Positions 46,864 through 57,849 of a stretch of DNA of 64,000 nucleotides are shown piece after piece; position 1 is the stretch's first letter; the number at the start of each line of letters is the position of its first letter. The DNA is from Margaritispora aquatica (lineage: Eukaryota > Ascomycota > Leotiomycetes > Helotiales > Discinellaceae). Under the pieces are notes generated by a model that made no database searches, was not told the origin of the DNA, and worked only from the letters and a program-made list of their open reading frames with translations. The translations under genes were made by a program, and so were the position numbers. The stretch is taken from contig VJWN01000024.1 of assembly GCA_007644065.1 (NCBI GenBank), positions 75,902-139,901 on the forward strand, read 5' to 3'.

Positions 46864-48108
46864 ATGTTTCACACAAACCTGTCCCCTCGTGGCCCTGCGA
46901 CAATGATTTCCGACCTGTCTTCTCCCAACGCAATCCCACCTCGAACATCATCCACAGGTCACAATGGCTTGAATCACACAATGTCAAAACCAGTACTTAA
47001 GCCAGTAGCTGAAGGGGACTGGATTTCGCAACGCAAACGCTCCTCACAACCTTCCTCATCCTCCATAAATCCTGCCATACAAACTGCCGGCGCACCAGAT
47101 CCAAGCAAATACTACAAGAACGACATGGCATTCCATGGAAAGAGCTCTTGGTCGACGGACAAGGAGTGTGTGCTACTAGGACCATATGAATATTTGTTTG
47201 CGCATCCAGGGAAGGACATAAGAGCTCAGTTAATTGCAGCATTCAACGAATGGCTTGAGGTCCCACCGGAGAGCTTGGAAATCATAACAAAAGTGGTGGG
47301 AATGTTGCACACAGCTTCGCTATTGGTGGATGATGTTGAAGATTCCTCATTGCTTAGACGAGGTCTGCCAGTGGCACATAGTATTTTTGGCACAGCGCAA
47401 ACCATCAATTCGGCAAACTATGTGTATTTCCTTGCACTGCAAGAGCTGGGCAAGCTGAAAAATCCAACTTCGATTGGAATCTATACTGAAGAATTGTTGA
47501 ATCTCCACAGAGGTCAAGGCATGGATCTGTTTTGGAGAGACACCCTCACCTGCCCAAGTGAAGATGACTACCTCGAAATGGTAGGCAACAAAACAGGAGG
47601 ACTTTTCAGGCTAGCAGTCAAGTTAATGCAAGCCGAGAGCAAGACCATGAAGTAAGTTACTTTAGACTGGATCCGAGAGAGTAACTTGCACCCAAGATAT
47701 GCACTAACACCACGCAGGGATTGTGTTCCACTCGTGAACCTCATAGGCATCATCTTCCAAATCCGAGATGACTACCAAAATCTCTCCTCACCCGAATACT
47801 CACAAAACAAAGGCTTGTGTGAAGATCTCACAGAAGGGAAATTCTCCTTCCCAATCATCCACTCCATGCGTGCAAGACCTGAGAACATGCAATTACTCAA
47901 TATTCTTAAGCAGAAAACAGATGACGAGCAAGTCAAACGCTACGCAGTTAGCTATATGGAGGGCACAGGCAGTTTTGAGTATTGCCGAAAAGTGCTAGCA
48001 ACGTTGGCAGAGAGGGCAAGGGTGTTAGTGGATGAGCTTAATGCTGGCGCTGAGGAGCAGAAGATGGGGAGGGGAGTGTTGAAGATTCTGGATAAGATGG
48101 CTGTATAA
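46864..48108 (+). CDS. geranylgeranyl diphosphate synthase
   Basis: CDS join(46864..47651,47718..48108), 392 aa. The intron (GTAAGT...CACGCAG, phase 2) joins SKTMK to DCVPLVN. The first about 90 residues are Ser/Pro-rich. The trans-prenyltransferase core has the first Asp-rich motif DDVED (residues 156-160), the GQGMD motif after ELLNLHR, and the second motif DDYQN (280-284) with IFQIRDD. It also shows [11 protein letters not shown], typical of fungal GGPP synthases. It condenses IPP with FPP to C20 GGPP for protein prenylation, carotenoids or diterpenes. No terpene cyclase lies nearby, so a housekeeping role is more likely than a dedicated metabolite cluster. Confidence 0.93.
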
Positions 48109-48718
48109 TTTGCACTGTGAGGAGTGACTGACATTGGATACGGGCACATGGCTTCTATGACGGTAGGTGGGTTGGGTGGGTAAGGTCAGGGTTAGGACGG
48201 ATCGATTCATCTCGTAGAGGGTGGTTGGCATCTTTGGCGTTTGATATCCGGGGTGGTTTGGGACCCAAAAAAGCCTTTATAGGCTAGTCGTTGTTACAAA
48301 CTCGATTCAAAGTACTTTCAACAGTTCACAACCACATGTCTTTGCATCATAAGGTATATTTACATAAGCAACAGAATGTGCCTCAAACCTGCATGAGCTC
48401 AAAGCAGAGGCTCGAAACGGTTGGCTATCTATTCTCTCTAAGCTTGTTTAGACCTATATATAGATATATATATAAACATACACACACATCTATATATATA
48501 TATATATATAGTCAAGTAACTTGAAGATAGTAAATGAGATTCTAATTTGAGAAGTTGGAGATTCTTACCTAAATAACAATGCCTCCGGCCAATCATAATC
48601 AAGATTTAGACGACCGATATACTTAGAAACAGTCACTAGCGTCGTTCTGAACCCTTCTCCTTCGGGATCCAGCAACCTTAACTTTATTCTCACTTCACGC
48701 ACTTACAACTCATCCATA
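48109..48718. other. intergenic region with TA repeats
   Basis: Holds the 3' UTR of the GGPP synthase gene, a TA-rich microsatellite (48454-48510) and a pyrimidine-rich stretch before the ATG at 48719. Confidence 0.55.
48454..48510 (+). repeat. TA-rich microsatellite
   Basis: Alternating TATATA blocks with a short ACACAC block at 48479-48488. Intergenic. Confidence 0.9.
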
Positions 48719-49751
48719 ATGAGCTCCGCAACTTTAGTCGACGGAGAAAATCTGCTTCCAAATGTCGACAGAACAATTCAAGCCTTCTACCAGTAAGTTG
48801 GTGTCTTACAATCTCACCGCCTTGACGAAACATCTCATTTTCTACACCCCACCAACTAACTATCAAAGTGCTCCTGCCGCCGCCAAATACCTCGCTATTG
48901 TCAGCACAGGGCTTGGGAGAACGAACAATTTATCTCGACTTGCCAAATGGACATCTTACTTGAGTGAGACTCAAGAATACGCTGTACTGTTGTATAATTA
49001 CCCTGGTTTGGGAAAGACATCCGTTCATGTGGATGGACTTTCACAAGCTGAACAGATCGTGTTGGATCTTAAACTCATCACTCAGGTAGCGAGAGAAACG
49101 GAATGGTTTAACGATCAGATTTTTTTGATTGGTATCTCTGTTGGTACGTGTCGGCGTCTATACTTCATTTCGCTACTTCAATGCTGATCATCACTAGGTA
49201 CTGGACCTACGATTAGGTTTTTGAGAGACAGCAGTGCCAAGTATAGAGGTGTCATGCTTTTCAGTCCGTACAAGAAGCCATCAGACATGACGGGGATTGA
49301 TCGTGAGCTAAAGGAATTCTTTGGCTGCGACAAAGATGAAATCCGAGGCTTCAATTCTTATGAGACGATGAGAGAAGTTATGAATCAGTCTATTACCCAG
49401 GATATCACAGTTATTGTTGGTACGAATGATGTGACGATAGATCCCGAGCATGGAAATGTGGGTACAATCATCTTGAAGCTTCTTCCATTCACTGACATAG
49501 CTCAGGATATTTATCGCTTGTTCAGAGATACAGCACATACTGCGCGCCTCATCCGTATCAATGGAGCTTCACATGGAGAGGTCCGAACTGTGGCAAAAGA
49601 GCATGTCCAACCTGTCTTGAAAAATCCAGCTAGTGTGCCTTGTGAAGTAGCGCAGCACGATCTTGAGATGACAGCCCAGGATCAATGGAACAGGGCGATG
49701 TTTTGGACAGCTGGCGCCATTTACGTCTTAAAAAATCGCTTCAGGAAGTGA
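48719..49751 (+). CDS. alpha/beta hydrolase-fold protein
   Basis: CDS join(48719..48792,48869..49143,49198..49751), 300 aa. The start is ATG 48719 (MSSATLVDGENLLPNVD), because a GTAAGT donor and an ACTAAC branch site before CAAAG remove 76 nt in frame. The alternative ATG at 48762 reads through that intron. LLYNYPGLGKTS resembles the oxyanion loop region. LIGISVGTGPTIRFL is the nucleophile elbow G-x-S-x-G with Ser115. Asp in GTNDVTIDPEHGN and His in NGASHGEV fit the remaining triad positions. The substrate cannot be told from sequence. No signal peptide is seen, so it is probably cytosolic. Confidence 0.75.
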
Positions 49752-49792
49752 GAACTACTCTCATCAACAACGGTTATCTCGACCTTCCCCAC

Positions 49793-50617
49793 TCACAACT
49801 CCTTACTCCCAATCTTGCTAGCAATCCCTCCGTATTCTGCATACTCCGCCTTCATTCCCAAGGCGAAATTACCAATAAATGCCGCTGTCTTTACCACAAC
49901 TCTTGACCAGATAAACCGATACTCATACTGCCATCTCTCAGCCCATTCGGGAGGCCAGTCCCAGATCAGCCATATCGGAAGGTAACCTTCGTGCGTCCAG
50001 GAATCATTTTCGGCGTAGATTGTTCTCATCTGGAACCACAATGCGTCTTCAATCATGACTTTTCTCAACCTAGCACCGTACGGAACGATCGTCGTGATGT
50101 GAAAAACAGCTCTTAGCCACAGAGGTGTCGAGCTCAGCTCGAAGAAGATGTCAGCATCTTGAATAGCGCTGCATATGGTGTGAAACAGATTCTTGTTCAT
50201 TCTAAGCTTCAAAGTGGCTGGGTTGTCGGCATTTCCTTCTTTTGCCCAGGTTAGAAACTGTCGAGGCTTCTGTTGGGCAATGCAGCCTTTTCCGCAAGTC
50301 CTTGCTCCTCCAGGACCGTTGACGAAACTGAATTGGCCATCCATCACCTCTTGCCTTATGCAAGCTTCCTCGGTCTCATGGTAAATAGCGTCACTGTGCC
50401 AGTCGCTGCGAGGTGGGATTATAATCTTGATATCCTCGGAGAAGGCGGCAAAGTCAACTGAGATAGGTTGCGGCGAGCGAAGGGTGAAGACATTCTGGCT
50501 ACGAGTGTCCGTTCGTAAGCGCCCAAAAGTCCAGAAGTGAGTGAGTTGATTAAGGGGGGCAAGAGCGATGGCAGTCAGAACAAATCCTGTGAAGGAAATC
50601 ACATGAAGAAGGCCCAT
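49793..50617 (-). CDS. hypothetical secreted or membrane-anchored protein (274 aa)
   Basis: Single exon from an ATG at 50617. The N-terminus (MGLLHVISFTGFVLTAIALA) is a signal peptide or anchor. The rest looks globular, with CIRQEVMDGQFSFVNGPGGA, CGKGC, and many Trp residues (LPIWLIWDWPPEWAERWQYE). I recognise no family. It converges with the alpha/beta hydrolase gene, and the two stop codons are only 41 bp apart. The protein-like composition supports a real gene. Confidence 0.65.
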   Translation of the reverse strand: MGLLHVISFTGFVLTAIALAPLNQLTHFWTFGRLRTDTRSQNVFTLRSPQPISVDFAAFSEDIKIIIPPRSDWHSDAIYHETEEACIRQEVMDGQFSFVNGPGGARTCGKGCIAQQKPRQFLTWAKEGNADNPATLKLRMNKNLFHTICSAIQDADIFFELSSTPLWLRAVFHITTIVPYGARLRKVMIEDALWFQMRTIYAENDSWTHEGYLPIWLIWDWPPEWAERWQYEYRFIWSRVVVKTAAFIGNFALGMKAEYAEYGGIASKIGSKEL

Positions 50618-51675
50618 TCTCGCAAGACAGCTTAGATGTAAGAAGCTATTTTCTCACTAGCTGATGTCGTAAGTGAGGAGATAGGACAAATTCTCGTTGG
50701 AGATTCGACAACGGAGAATTAAGATCGCCGACCACAGGAAATATTCCTCAAAATAACGTTCACAGAATCAATACTTGCTTTTATGGCTCTTGCTTCCCAC
50801 CGGCCACTGAGAAAAGCATTGCATTATTACGTGGTATCTGTGTGTTCATCCAGTCAGGAGGCTAATCAGTTGTCGCTGTGCTGGACTATAATAGGCAGGA
50901 TAGTATCAGTCCCAAGTACGATTGTGCAGCGCAGGGCACATTTAGCCAACATTATCACAGATAACAATGGATTGTGGGGGGTGTCTGTGGAATTAACGAA
51001 GGTAGCTATCAGCAGCCAATTATACAGAAGATGATTGCGCCACCAACACTTCAAGGTCACTTAGCGAGATTGAGACTTTACTGCGCCGCTTCTTCCACTG
51101 CAAACCGTTTTTCTTGAGCCAAATCGCCGAGCGCTTCAGAATACATGTCTACTTATTCGGCTGTTCTTCCTGCTCGAATATCTGAAAATGGGAAAGCCGC
51201 CGGCTGGATCCAACCAAGACGTCCCACAAATCAGACTTCAAGATAGAAAATTATGAAGAGAACACAAATTCAGATACATTTGGCAGGGACTATTGTTCGC
51301 AACTACGAGACTATATCTCATCTTTTCACTAGGCAGTATGATTTTTAGCTATTGGCGCTCCTTTGGAAACAAGAAATCTTCTGAGATTGTGTCCCAGCTC
51401 AAGATATTAATTCCAGAAAAGCAGCAGACATCTCACCCATATCTCCGGCTTATCCAACCTCCCCCCGGATTGCTTGCTGCAGCTTCATTACATTCGTATC
51501 TACATACACATGCAGGAGGTGAAATCAGACATGGTAACCCATATCCTAGACGTCAAACCAACGTTTGGATGTCTAGAGAAGTATAGTTTATCTTTGAGTA
51601 TATATGCGGGTCTTTTGTCCGGGGACTTTTGTCGCTTTTCTGTGACAACCTTTCCATTTCTTAGCGTGTTTAAAC
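50618..51675. promoter_or_regulatory. upstream region between divergent secreted-protein genes
   Basis: A 1.06 kb region upstream of both the 274-aa orphan (minus) and the GH55-SGNH gene (plus). I see scattered short ORFs only. Any long 5' UTR or extra exon of the GH55-SGNH gene cannot be excluded. Confidence 0.5.
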
Positions 51676-54600
51676 ATGCATTTCTTGAAGTCACTGATCA
51701 GCGTTGGCCTTCTCATGTGCCAAATATCATCATGCTCATTCGTACGGCCCAACTCTACGGCTTCTGCTCGAACACTGAATAATATCACAATCAACCAAGC
51801 TTCCCCAGCATCTCTTGAGTCTATGCGAGCCGATGTCTCATCCAAATTCAACCAGCCAATTTCCAGTTCATTTAGCTCTCACTTACATAAAGCTACTCCG
51901 AGTGCAGCCGTAAATGCAACACACGCAAGGATTTCAAGTGCGAGAGCTTTAGTCGCAGCTGCTCATGCCACTCAAGCAGCATATAACAAATGGAGACTGA
52001 CGCATCCATACTCAAACACACGTCGTAGCAAGCATTCTGCCGGAACTTCGAAGAGAAAAACTCAAAGAGAAGAAGTATTTGCACCCGTCCTTTCTGCCCC
52101 CGTCATCGATGCAATCACGCTTATTGGTCATGTTGATGCTATTGCTGCCGCCACAAACGGCACTCTGAAACGGCCCTTCACTTCAAATACTACATACACA
52201 CCCAGACGAAAGGCCGATTCGACAAATTTCCGCCCCAAAACGACGATGGCCAACTCTAAGCGAGATGCAGCCGACTTTTGGATGGCGAACTTACAGCATG
52301 CTGGGAAACAACCTTTTGGGGGTGATGATTTTTATGAGGTAAGACCCATAATGGTATAGGGATTCTTCAGAGCTAACTATTTAGGTGTGGCGTAATGTTA
52401 GGGACTATGGAGCAATTGGTGACGGCATTGCAGACGATACGGACGCCATCAATCTAGCGATTTCAGATGGCAACCGCTGCGGGATACATTGCGAGTCTTC
52501 CTCAGTGAAAGGGGCACTCGTTTACTTTCCTATGGGTAAAAGCCTCTCTCCCGAAACCTGACTCCGCTGACCTCTCAGGTACCTACCGTGTAACATCTCC
52601 AATCATTTCATACTACAACACTCAGTTGGTTGGTGCCCTTGATCCTGATGGTCCTGCTGAAGGAGGCGGCCCTACTATTCTTGCCGGTAGCACATTCACT
52701 GGATTTGGAGTCATTACATCTGATGTGTACCTTCCTGGTGGGGACGCAGAATGGTACATAGAACAAGTGAGTGGAGAATGACATTACACTGCCGACTTTG
52801 TTTCGAAAGAAAAGCTAATTATGACATAGTCAAACTTTTACCGTCAAATCAGGAATTTTCAGATTGACCTCCGTCAAGCGACTCTTGACCAGATCGCTGG
52901 AATTCAGTAAAAGTCTCTACCTTCAGGTTAGAAGTACAAGACTGGCTGACGATTTTTAGTTGGCAAGTGGCACAAGCAACGAGCATCCAGAATGTCTATA
53001 TCATTATGACGGACGCTTCCGTTTCGACCCAAGTAGGGATATGTAAGTCTGTTGCAGAATGACGATGCATCAGCGATACTAATACAGTCAAGGGGGTGAG
53101 AATGGAAGCGGTGGATGGATGAGTGAGATCTCTTTTTTCGGAGGTTGGTATGGATTCTTGGGTGGCAATCAACAATATACTGTGAGCGGTTTGACATTCT
53201 ACGGCTGTAAAAATGGGGTTGGTCTGATCTGGGATTGGGCTTGGGTAAGTTCAAATGCAGCATCCATCTGTTGCAACAAACTGACGCATTTTGACAAAGA
53301 CGTGGCATGATATTACATTCGTCTCGTGCGAGACAGCCATTGATCTCAATCCTCCTGGGGCATCTCAAAGCAATCCAGTTGGTTCCATCTATCTCATGGA
53401 CGTCAATTTTGTTTCTTGCAATACAATGATCTATACATTCCCTTTCGCAAGGGGTGGGGAGCAGGGTACTACTGTTTTCACATTCGACAATATACGATTT
53501 TCTGGGAATACATACTTTGTTCGTTTCACAAACGGTGGCTATTTTGTGTCGGATGTTATGACTACTGGCTCGATCGACTTTGCCACAATAGGTGACGTTC
53601 AATACGGCGAAGACTTGGAGGGGTTTTTCAACATCAATGTTCCGACGAGACCCGAAGTTCTCGCCGATCTGTCTCAAACGAGCCCAAAGTACGCTCAATG
53701 GGGCTGGTTGAGGAGACCGTAAGTATGTCCAGGTGTATGTCCTGTAAGAAATTAAAGTGGCTAGTAAACCATCGTACTACCAGGTTGGCTCGGAAAACTT
53801 TTTCAACGTCAAATGGTATGCAGCAGGTATGTGATTCATTTGAATATTTAGGTGTGGCTACTCACTATATATAGGGGATGGAAGAACGGATGACACTGAA
53901 TACATTCAGCTGATCCTGAACTTCTGTGCTGATAATGGTTACATAGTCTTCTTTCCAGGTACGTTCATCCTCTGGTAATCCTTGGTAATGTTGCTGATCC
54001 GCCCTCCAGCCGGCTCGTACATGATCTCGTCTCCAATTACTGTAGGTACTCGATCTGCTCTCTCGGAATCATCTAATTTGTATTCTCAGATTCCTGTCAA
54101 TTCCTATATTGTTGGCGAGGTATGGTCCCAGCTCGTAGCTTATGGCTCATACTTCACAGATGAACAAAATCCACAGCCCATGATCATTGTTGGAGGGAAC
54201 GGTGTTACTGGGCCTATTGAGATACAGGATATGCTTTTTACATCCGTGGGATATCTCCCAGGTTTGGTGCTTCTGTACTGGGATGTGAATGCCGATAGTC
54301 AGGGTTCAGCGGCGATGTGGGGTAAATCTACCTAACTTCGAAGTTCTTGATCATGTTTGCTGATCTACGAACAGACTGCCATTTCAGAGTTGGTGGGGCT
54401 CTTGGAACTAATCTTCAAGTGGCGCAGTGTCCGAAACTCAGAGGAGAAATCACTTTCGAGTGTATGGCAGCATCAATTCTCATGCTTATTCCACCAACAG
54501 GCAATGGATATTTCGAAAATGTTTGGCTGTGGGTTGCTGGTAAATTTGTCTCACAGTCCTTTACTCTCCGTATGCTAAGCTAGATATAGATCATGATTTG

Positions 54601-56690
54601 GACGACTATGCAAGCACTCAGGTGAGCTGAACTCCTGAAAACAATGTAACTCTTTATTGACGTGGGTAGATTGACGTGTATGTTGGTCGAGGCAAGTCTC
54701 AATCCAGCATTTCTTGCTATTCTAAATACTGACAAGGGATAGGCTTGATGTGTGAAACGTCTGGTCCTTCTTGGTTTTGGGGTACTGCCTCAGAGCACAG
54801 CGTTCTTTATCAATACAACTTCATTGAGTCAACTAACGTGTTCGCAAGTATGATCCAAACTGAAAGTCCATGTTGGTTTCCCTTTCCTTAGTTGCCTTTT
54901 TAATAAAAAAAACCCCCGATCGTTGTGCAATTACTCAGAGCTCATCATGGGGTGCTAGACTTTCAAGGAGCTGCCGCAACTCAAGCGCCTAGACCATACC
55001 AACTGCTCTGGAATGGAGATCCATCTTTTGACATGTGTGGGAGCCTAACAACCTCCTGTAATGTAGCATGGGCTGTAATCATCCAGTCCTCCCGAAATAT
55101 CTTCATTAACGGGGCAGGCTTGTACAGCTGGTTTAAAAATTATGACCAGGCATGTGTCAATACCGTCAATTGCCAACAGCGGCTTATCAACATCTACGAC
55201 ACCAAGAACTTATGGTTCAATCACATCGTCACAATCGGTTCTGTGGAAGTCGTCACGCCAGCGATCAGTAATCCGAACAACGATATCATTTATGCCGTCG
55301 ATGTCACCCAAGCGCTTCAGTATCCTTGGTGGACGACGATAGCTGCATATTTAGACAGCTCGTCATCTGATGATGATAACTGTCCGGTGTGTCCTGGGAT
55401 CGTAGCAGTAAGTTGAAATTCTACATCGCATTCTAAGAGACTCGTCATTTACGCTGTGTGAGATTATCATTTCTTTTTATATTTAGCTAAAAGTTTTTCT
55501 GGCGTCTGTGGCATCTAACTAACTTTGACTAGTGGGGAGACTCGTTCTCTAGTGGCGTTGGAGCCGGCCTCCCTTATGACGCAGAAGCAATGGTGTGCAA
55601 ACGAGGAACAGGAGGGTACCCGTCTATCTTGAACAAGCTGATTACTGATTTCTTCGGCCTCATTATTGATTTTCAGTTCTTGGCCTGCTCTGGTCAGAAA
55701 GTCTCTAGCTTCCTTGAGTTAAGCGGCAAGGGCAAACAATTCATGACTTGGGAAGCTGGCAGAAGCAGCATTGCGCTCATGCAATTTTTCATCAACGATG
55801 CTAATCTAGGAGACATCATACGATCTTGTATGATTGGATATAGCAAGATCCCTTGCGACACGGCACTTCTCAAGGGGGAGAATTATCTCCTGGCTAGTAC
55901 GCCAGATATTGACCTGTGGTTTCAGAAGGTTGTTGGAGTGGTTCTTGCCTCTGCATTTGCAGCTAAGAGACACCGGTTCCTAATCTATTGGGTTGGTTAT
56001 CCATCCATGTTCGAGACGCTTGACCACGCGTGCGATAACAGCCGCTTCCAGTACTGGCCTTCATGGTTTGGCTGGCGATACAGAGGCGAATATCTCAGCG
56101 TCGCGTTGCGAGAAAGGTTCAACAGCTACATCTACCAACTCAACGGCAGAATTAGAAGCGCGGTAGCCAACTGGAATGCTGGATTGCCCTATCACCAAGT
56201 AGAGTTCCTCGAGCCGGATGTGAACATCTACACCGGGGCCCGGTTCTGTGAACCGGGCGTCAGCGAACCCAAGGCCAAGAACGCTCAGGATAATGTGAAG
56301 TACTTCTATCCTGATGGGCCAGACTACATCCCTCCCGGATTCACGCTACCCGCGCAGATGAAAGACGCCATTGGTTCTTGGGACGTACCCGAGGCGTCTC
56401 TGACATCTGTCAACTCGGGTACGTGTGAGGGGGATGAGGACCTTCTAGAGGAGAACGCGGGCTTTCTGTGTGAGTTGACGCAGCAGCTCGCGGCTGATAC
56501 GTCGCAGATCCCTGCGTTCCAACAGGCGAATGTGGAGCAGGGCTTTGGCGATGTAGTGGTTACTGTGGAGGTTGATGGGAGTGTCACGATTGCTGCGTTT
56601 AGCGTGAGATGGTTGAAGATGTTTCATGTGAAGACGAGTGGGAATATTGAGATTGCGCAGTTGATCGCGAGGAGTGTGCGGTGGAACTAG
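51676..56690 (+). CDS. secreted GH55 exo-beta-1,3-glucanase-like protein fused to SGNH hydrolase domain
   Basis: About 17 exons: join(51676..52338,52385..52535,52579..52766,52830..52906,52960..53042,53093..53244,53300..53718,53765..53826,53875..53958,54010..54041,54090..54321,54375..54539,54590..54621,54670..54691,54743..54871,54941..55407,55533..56690), 1371 aa. The signal peptide is MHFLKSLISVGLLMCQISSC. After a linker of about 200 residues come the two pectate-lyase-3 beta-helix halves of GH55: VRDYGAIGDGIADDTDAI and, later, AAGDGRTDDTEYIQ, plus WGENGSGGWMSE and GRGLMCETSGPSWFWGTASEH. From residue 987 an SGNH domain starts with WGDSFSSGVGAG (Ser990), has a block III-like Asn1074 in FINDANLGDII, and ends near YTGARFCEPG, where family members usually have GHRFC. 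Asn is kept but the expected His is Ala1222. The junction intron is phase 0. The 54871/54941 splice is uncertain. Confidence 0.85.
54692..54742 (+). other. GC-AG intron in GH55-SGNH gene
   Basis: The exon ends GGTCGAG followed by GCAAGT; the acceptor is GGGATAG. It joins VGR to GLMCETSG in phase 1. The GT inside GCAAGTCTC would give a frameshift and a stop. The preceding exon (54670-54691) is only 22 nt. Confidence 0.75.
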
Positions 56691-57484
56691 GGAAGTGAAG
56701 AAATCAAGCTGTCTGAATTCTTTGAGGCAAGGATTTGCTGAGAGATTTCTCGAAACAGAATTGAAGAATTTTTGCAAATTGTCAAAATTCTTCTTTTCGG
56801 TTCGTTCTAACAATGCAAAGGCATCTTGATGCTTTGCAAAGAATCCGAGGCGGGTTTAGGCCATGTGGAATTAAAGACGCAATGAAAGAATAACAGGCCA
56901 ATAAAAACTTCAGACTATTCGGACTCGTCAGGAGTATAATTCGAAACAAGCACCGTTTCTTTGTTAAATGGATAAGGCAGGTATGGCGTAGTGGTATGTT
57001 GCGAGGACTTCGTTGATGATATATACGTAGTCCTGTGTCCTGTGAGCTCATAGTGTAAACCTTGAGCGGTTTTTTTTGGAGTCTCTGTTACCACCCAGGT
57101 GATATCTCGAGATTTGCCGTCATGTTCCTTTATTTGATTTCAGTTTTCTATCTTTATTTTCTCTTCGGTGCTGGGCTGAGCGACTTTTGTGCCAATTTGC
57201 GATAGGATGGGCAATTTGAAACATTGTGCGGCACCAAGGGAAGTGGTCAGAGATAGTTTGTTTTTTGTTGATTTGTTGTTTCTATATACAAGAGACGGTC
57301 TTATCTTGTGCGAGCTAAGTGCTACAGCACAACCATCTCCTTCTCAAATTCTTAACACCCCGAAAAATGCAACCGCATACCAAGGAACCTGGTATCCCGA
57401 TGCCATCCCAAACGCCATATTGTGAATCCCCTCTGCTTGTTCTAAATGCACTTCTGTTCTATCTTCTGCGCCACGAAAACCACC
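56691..57484. other. intergenic region between convergent genes
   Basis: Holds the 3' UTRs of the GH55-SGNH gene and the small mitochondrial-type gene. The ORFs across it are not convincing. Confidence 0.5.
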
Positions 57485-57849
57485 CTACAGCTGCCCCATG
57501 TGTCCATCGAGCACCATGCCCGCCAACACAGGCCAGCCAAGCACTAAGCCCATACCAGGGAAGAAGCTATTTCACTTGTCAGTCCGCATTCTCAACAAGA
57601 TCATCAAACAAAGAGTACTCACAACATAGCCGAGCCACCTAATCTTCTAACTTGTCTGCCCCAGTCCGCCTTGGCAGCCTGCACCGTCTTTGGGTACCGC
57701 TCGAATGGATGCGGCTCGAAGGAGCGGAGCGTGCTGCGGACGCGGGGGAGGATGCTGAAATTCCGCTGTGTGGTGCGGGTGAGAGCTTGTCTTGGGGTTT
57801 GCGCGAAAAAGCGGAGTGCGGGGGATGCGAGGCGGTTGATTGGTGCCAT
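57485..57849 (-). CDS. small mitochondrial-type membrane protein (102 aa)
   Basis: CDS complement(join(57485..57566,57623..57849)). The intron (GTGAGT...GAAATAG, phase 2) joins RRLGGSAM to FFPGMGLV. The first about 30 residues are Arg/Ser/Ala-rich without acids (LRFFAQTPRQALTRTTQRNF), as in a mitochondrial presequence. A short matrix-like part (HPFERYPKTVQAAKADWGRQ) follows. One hydrophobic segment ends the protein (PGMGLVLGWPVLAGMVLDGH). The layout suggests a small inner-membrane subunit of a respiratory complex or ATP synthase, but I cannot name it. The exon 2 start is fixed by the frame and the short open end. Confidence 0.72.

Noticed and set aside
48762..48868. Alternative start MSTEQFKPS for the alpha/beta hydrolase
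   Set aside because: This reading goes through a segment with GTAAGT donor, ACTAAC branch site and AG acceptor. The upstream ATG with splicing gives a consistent frame.
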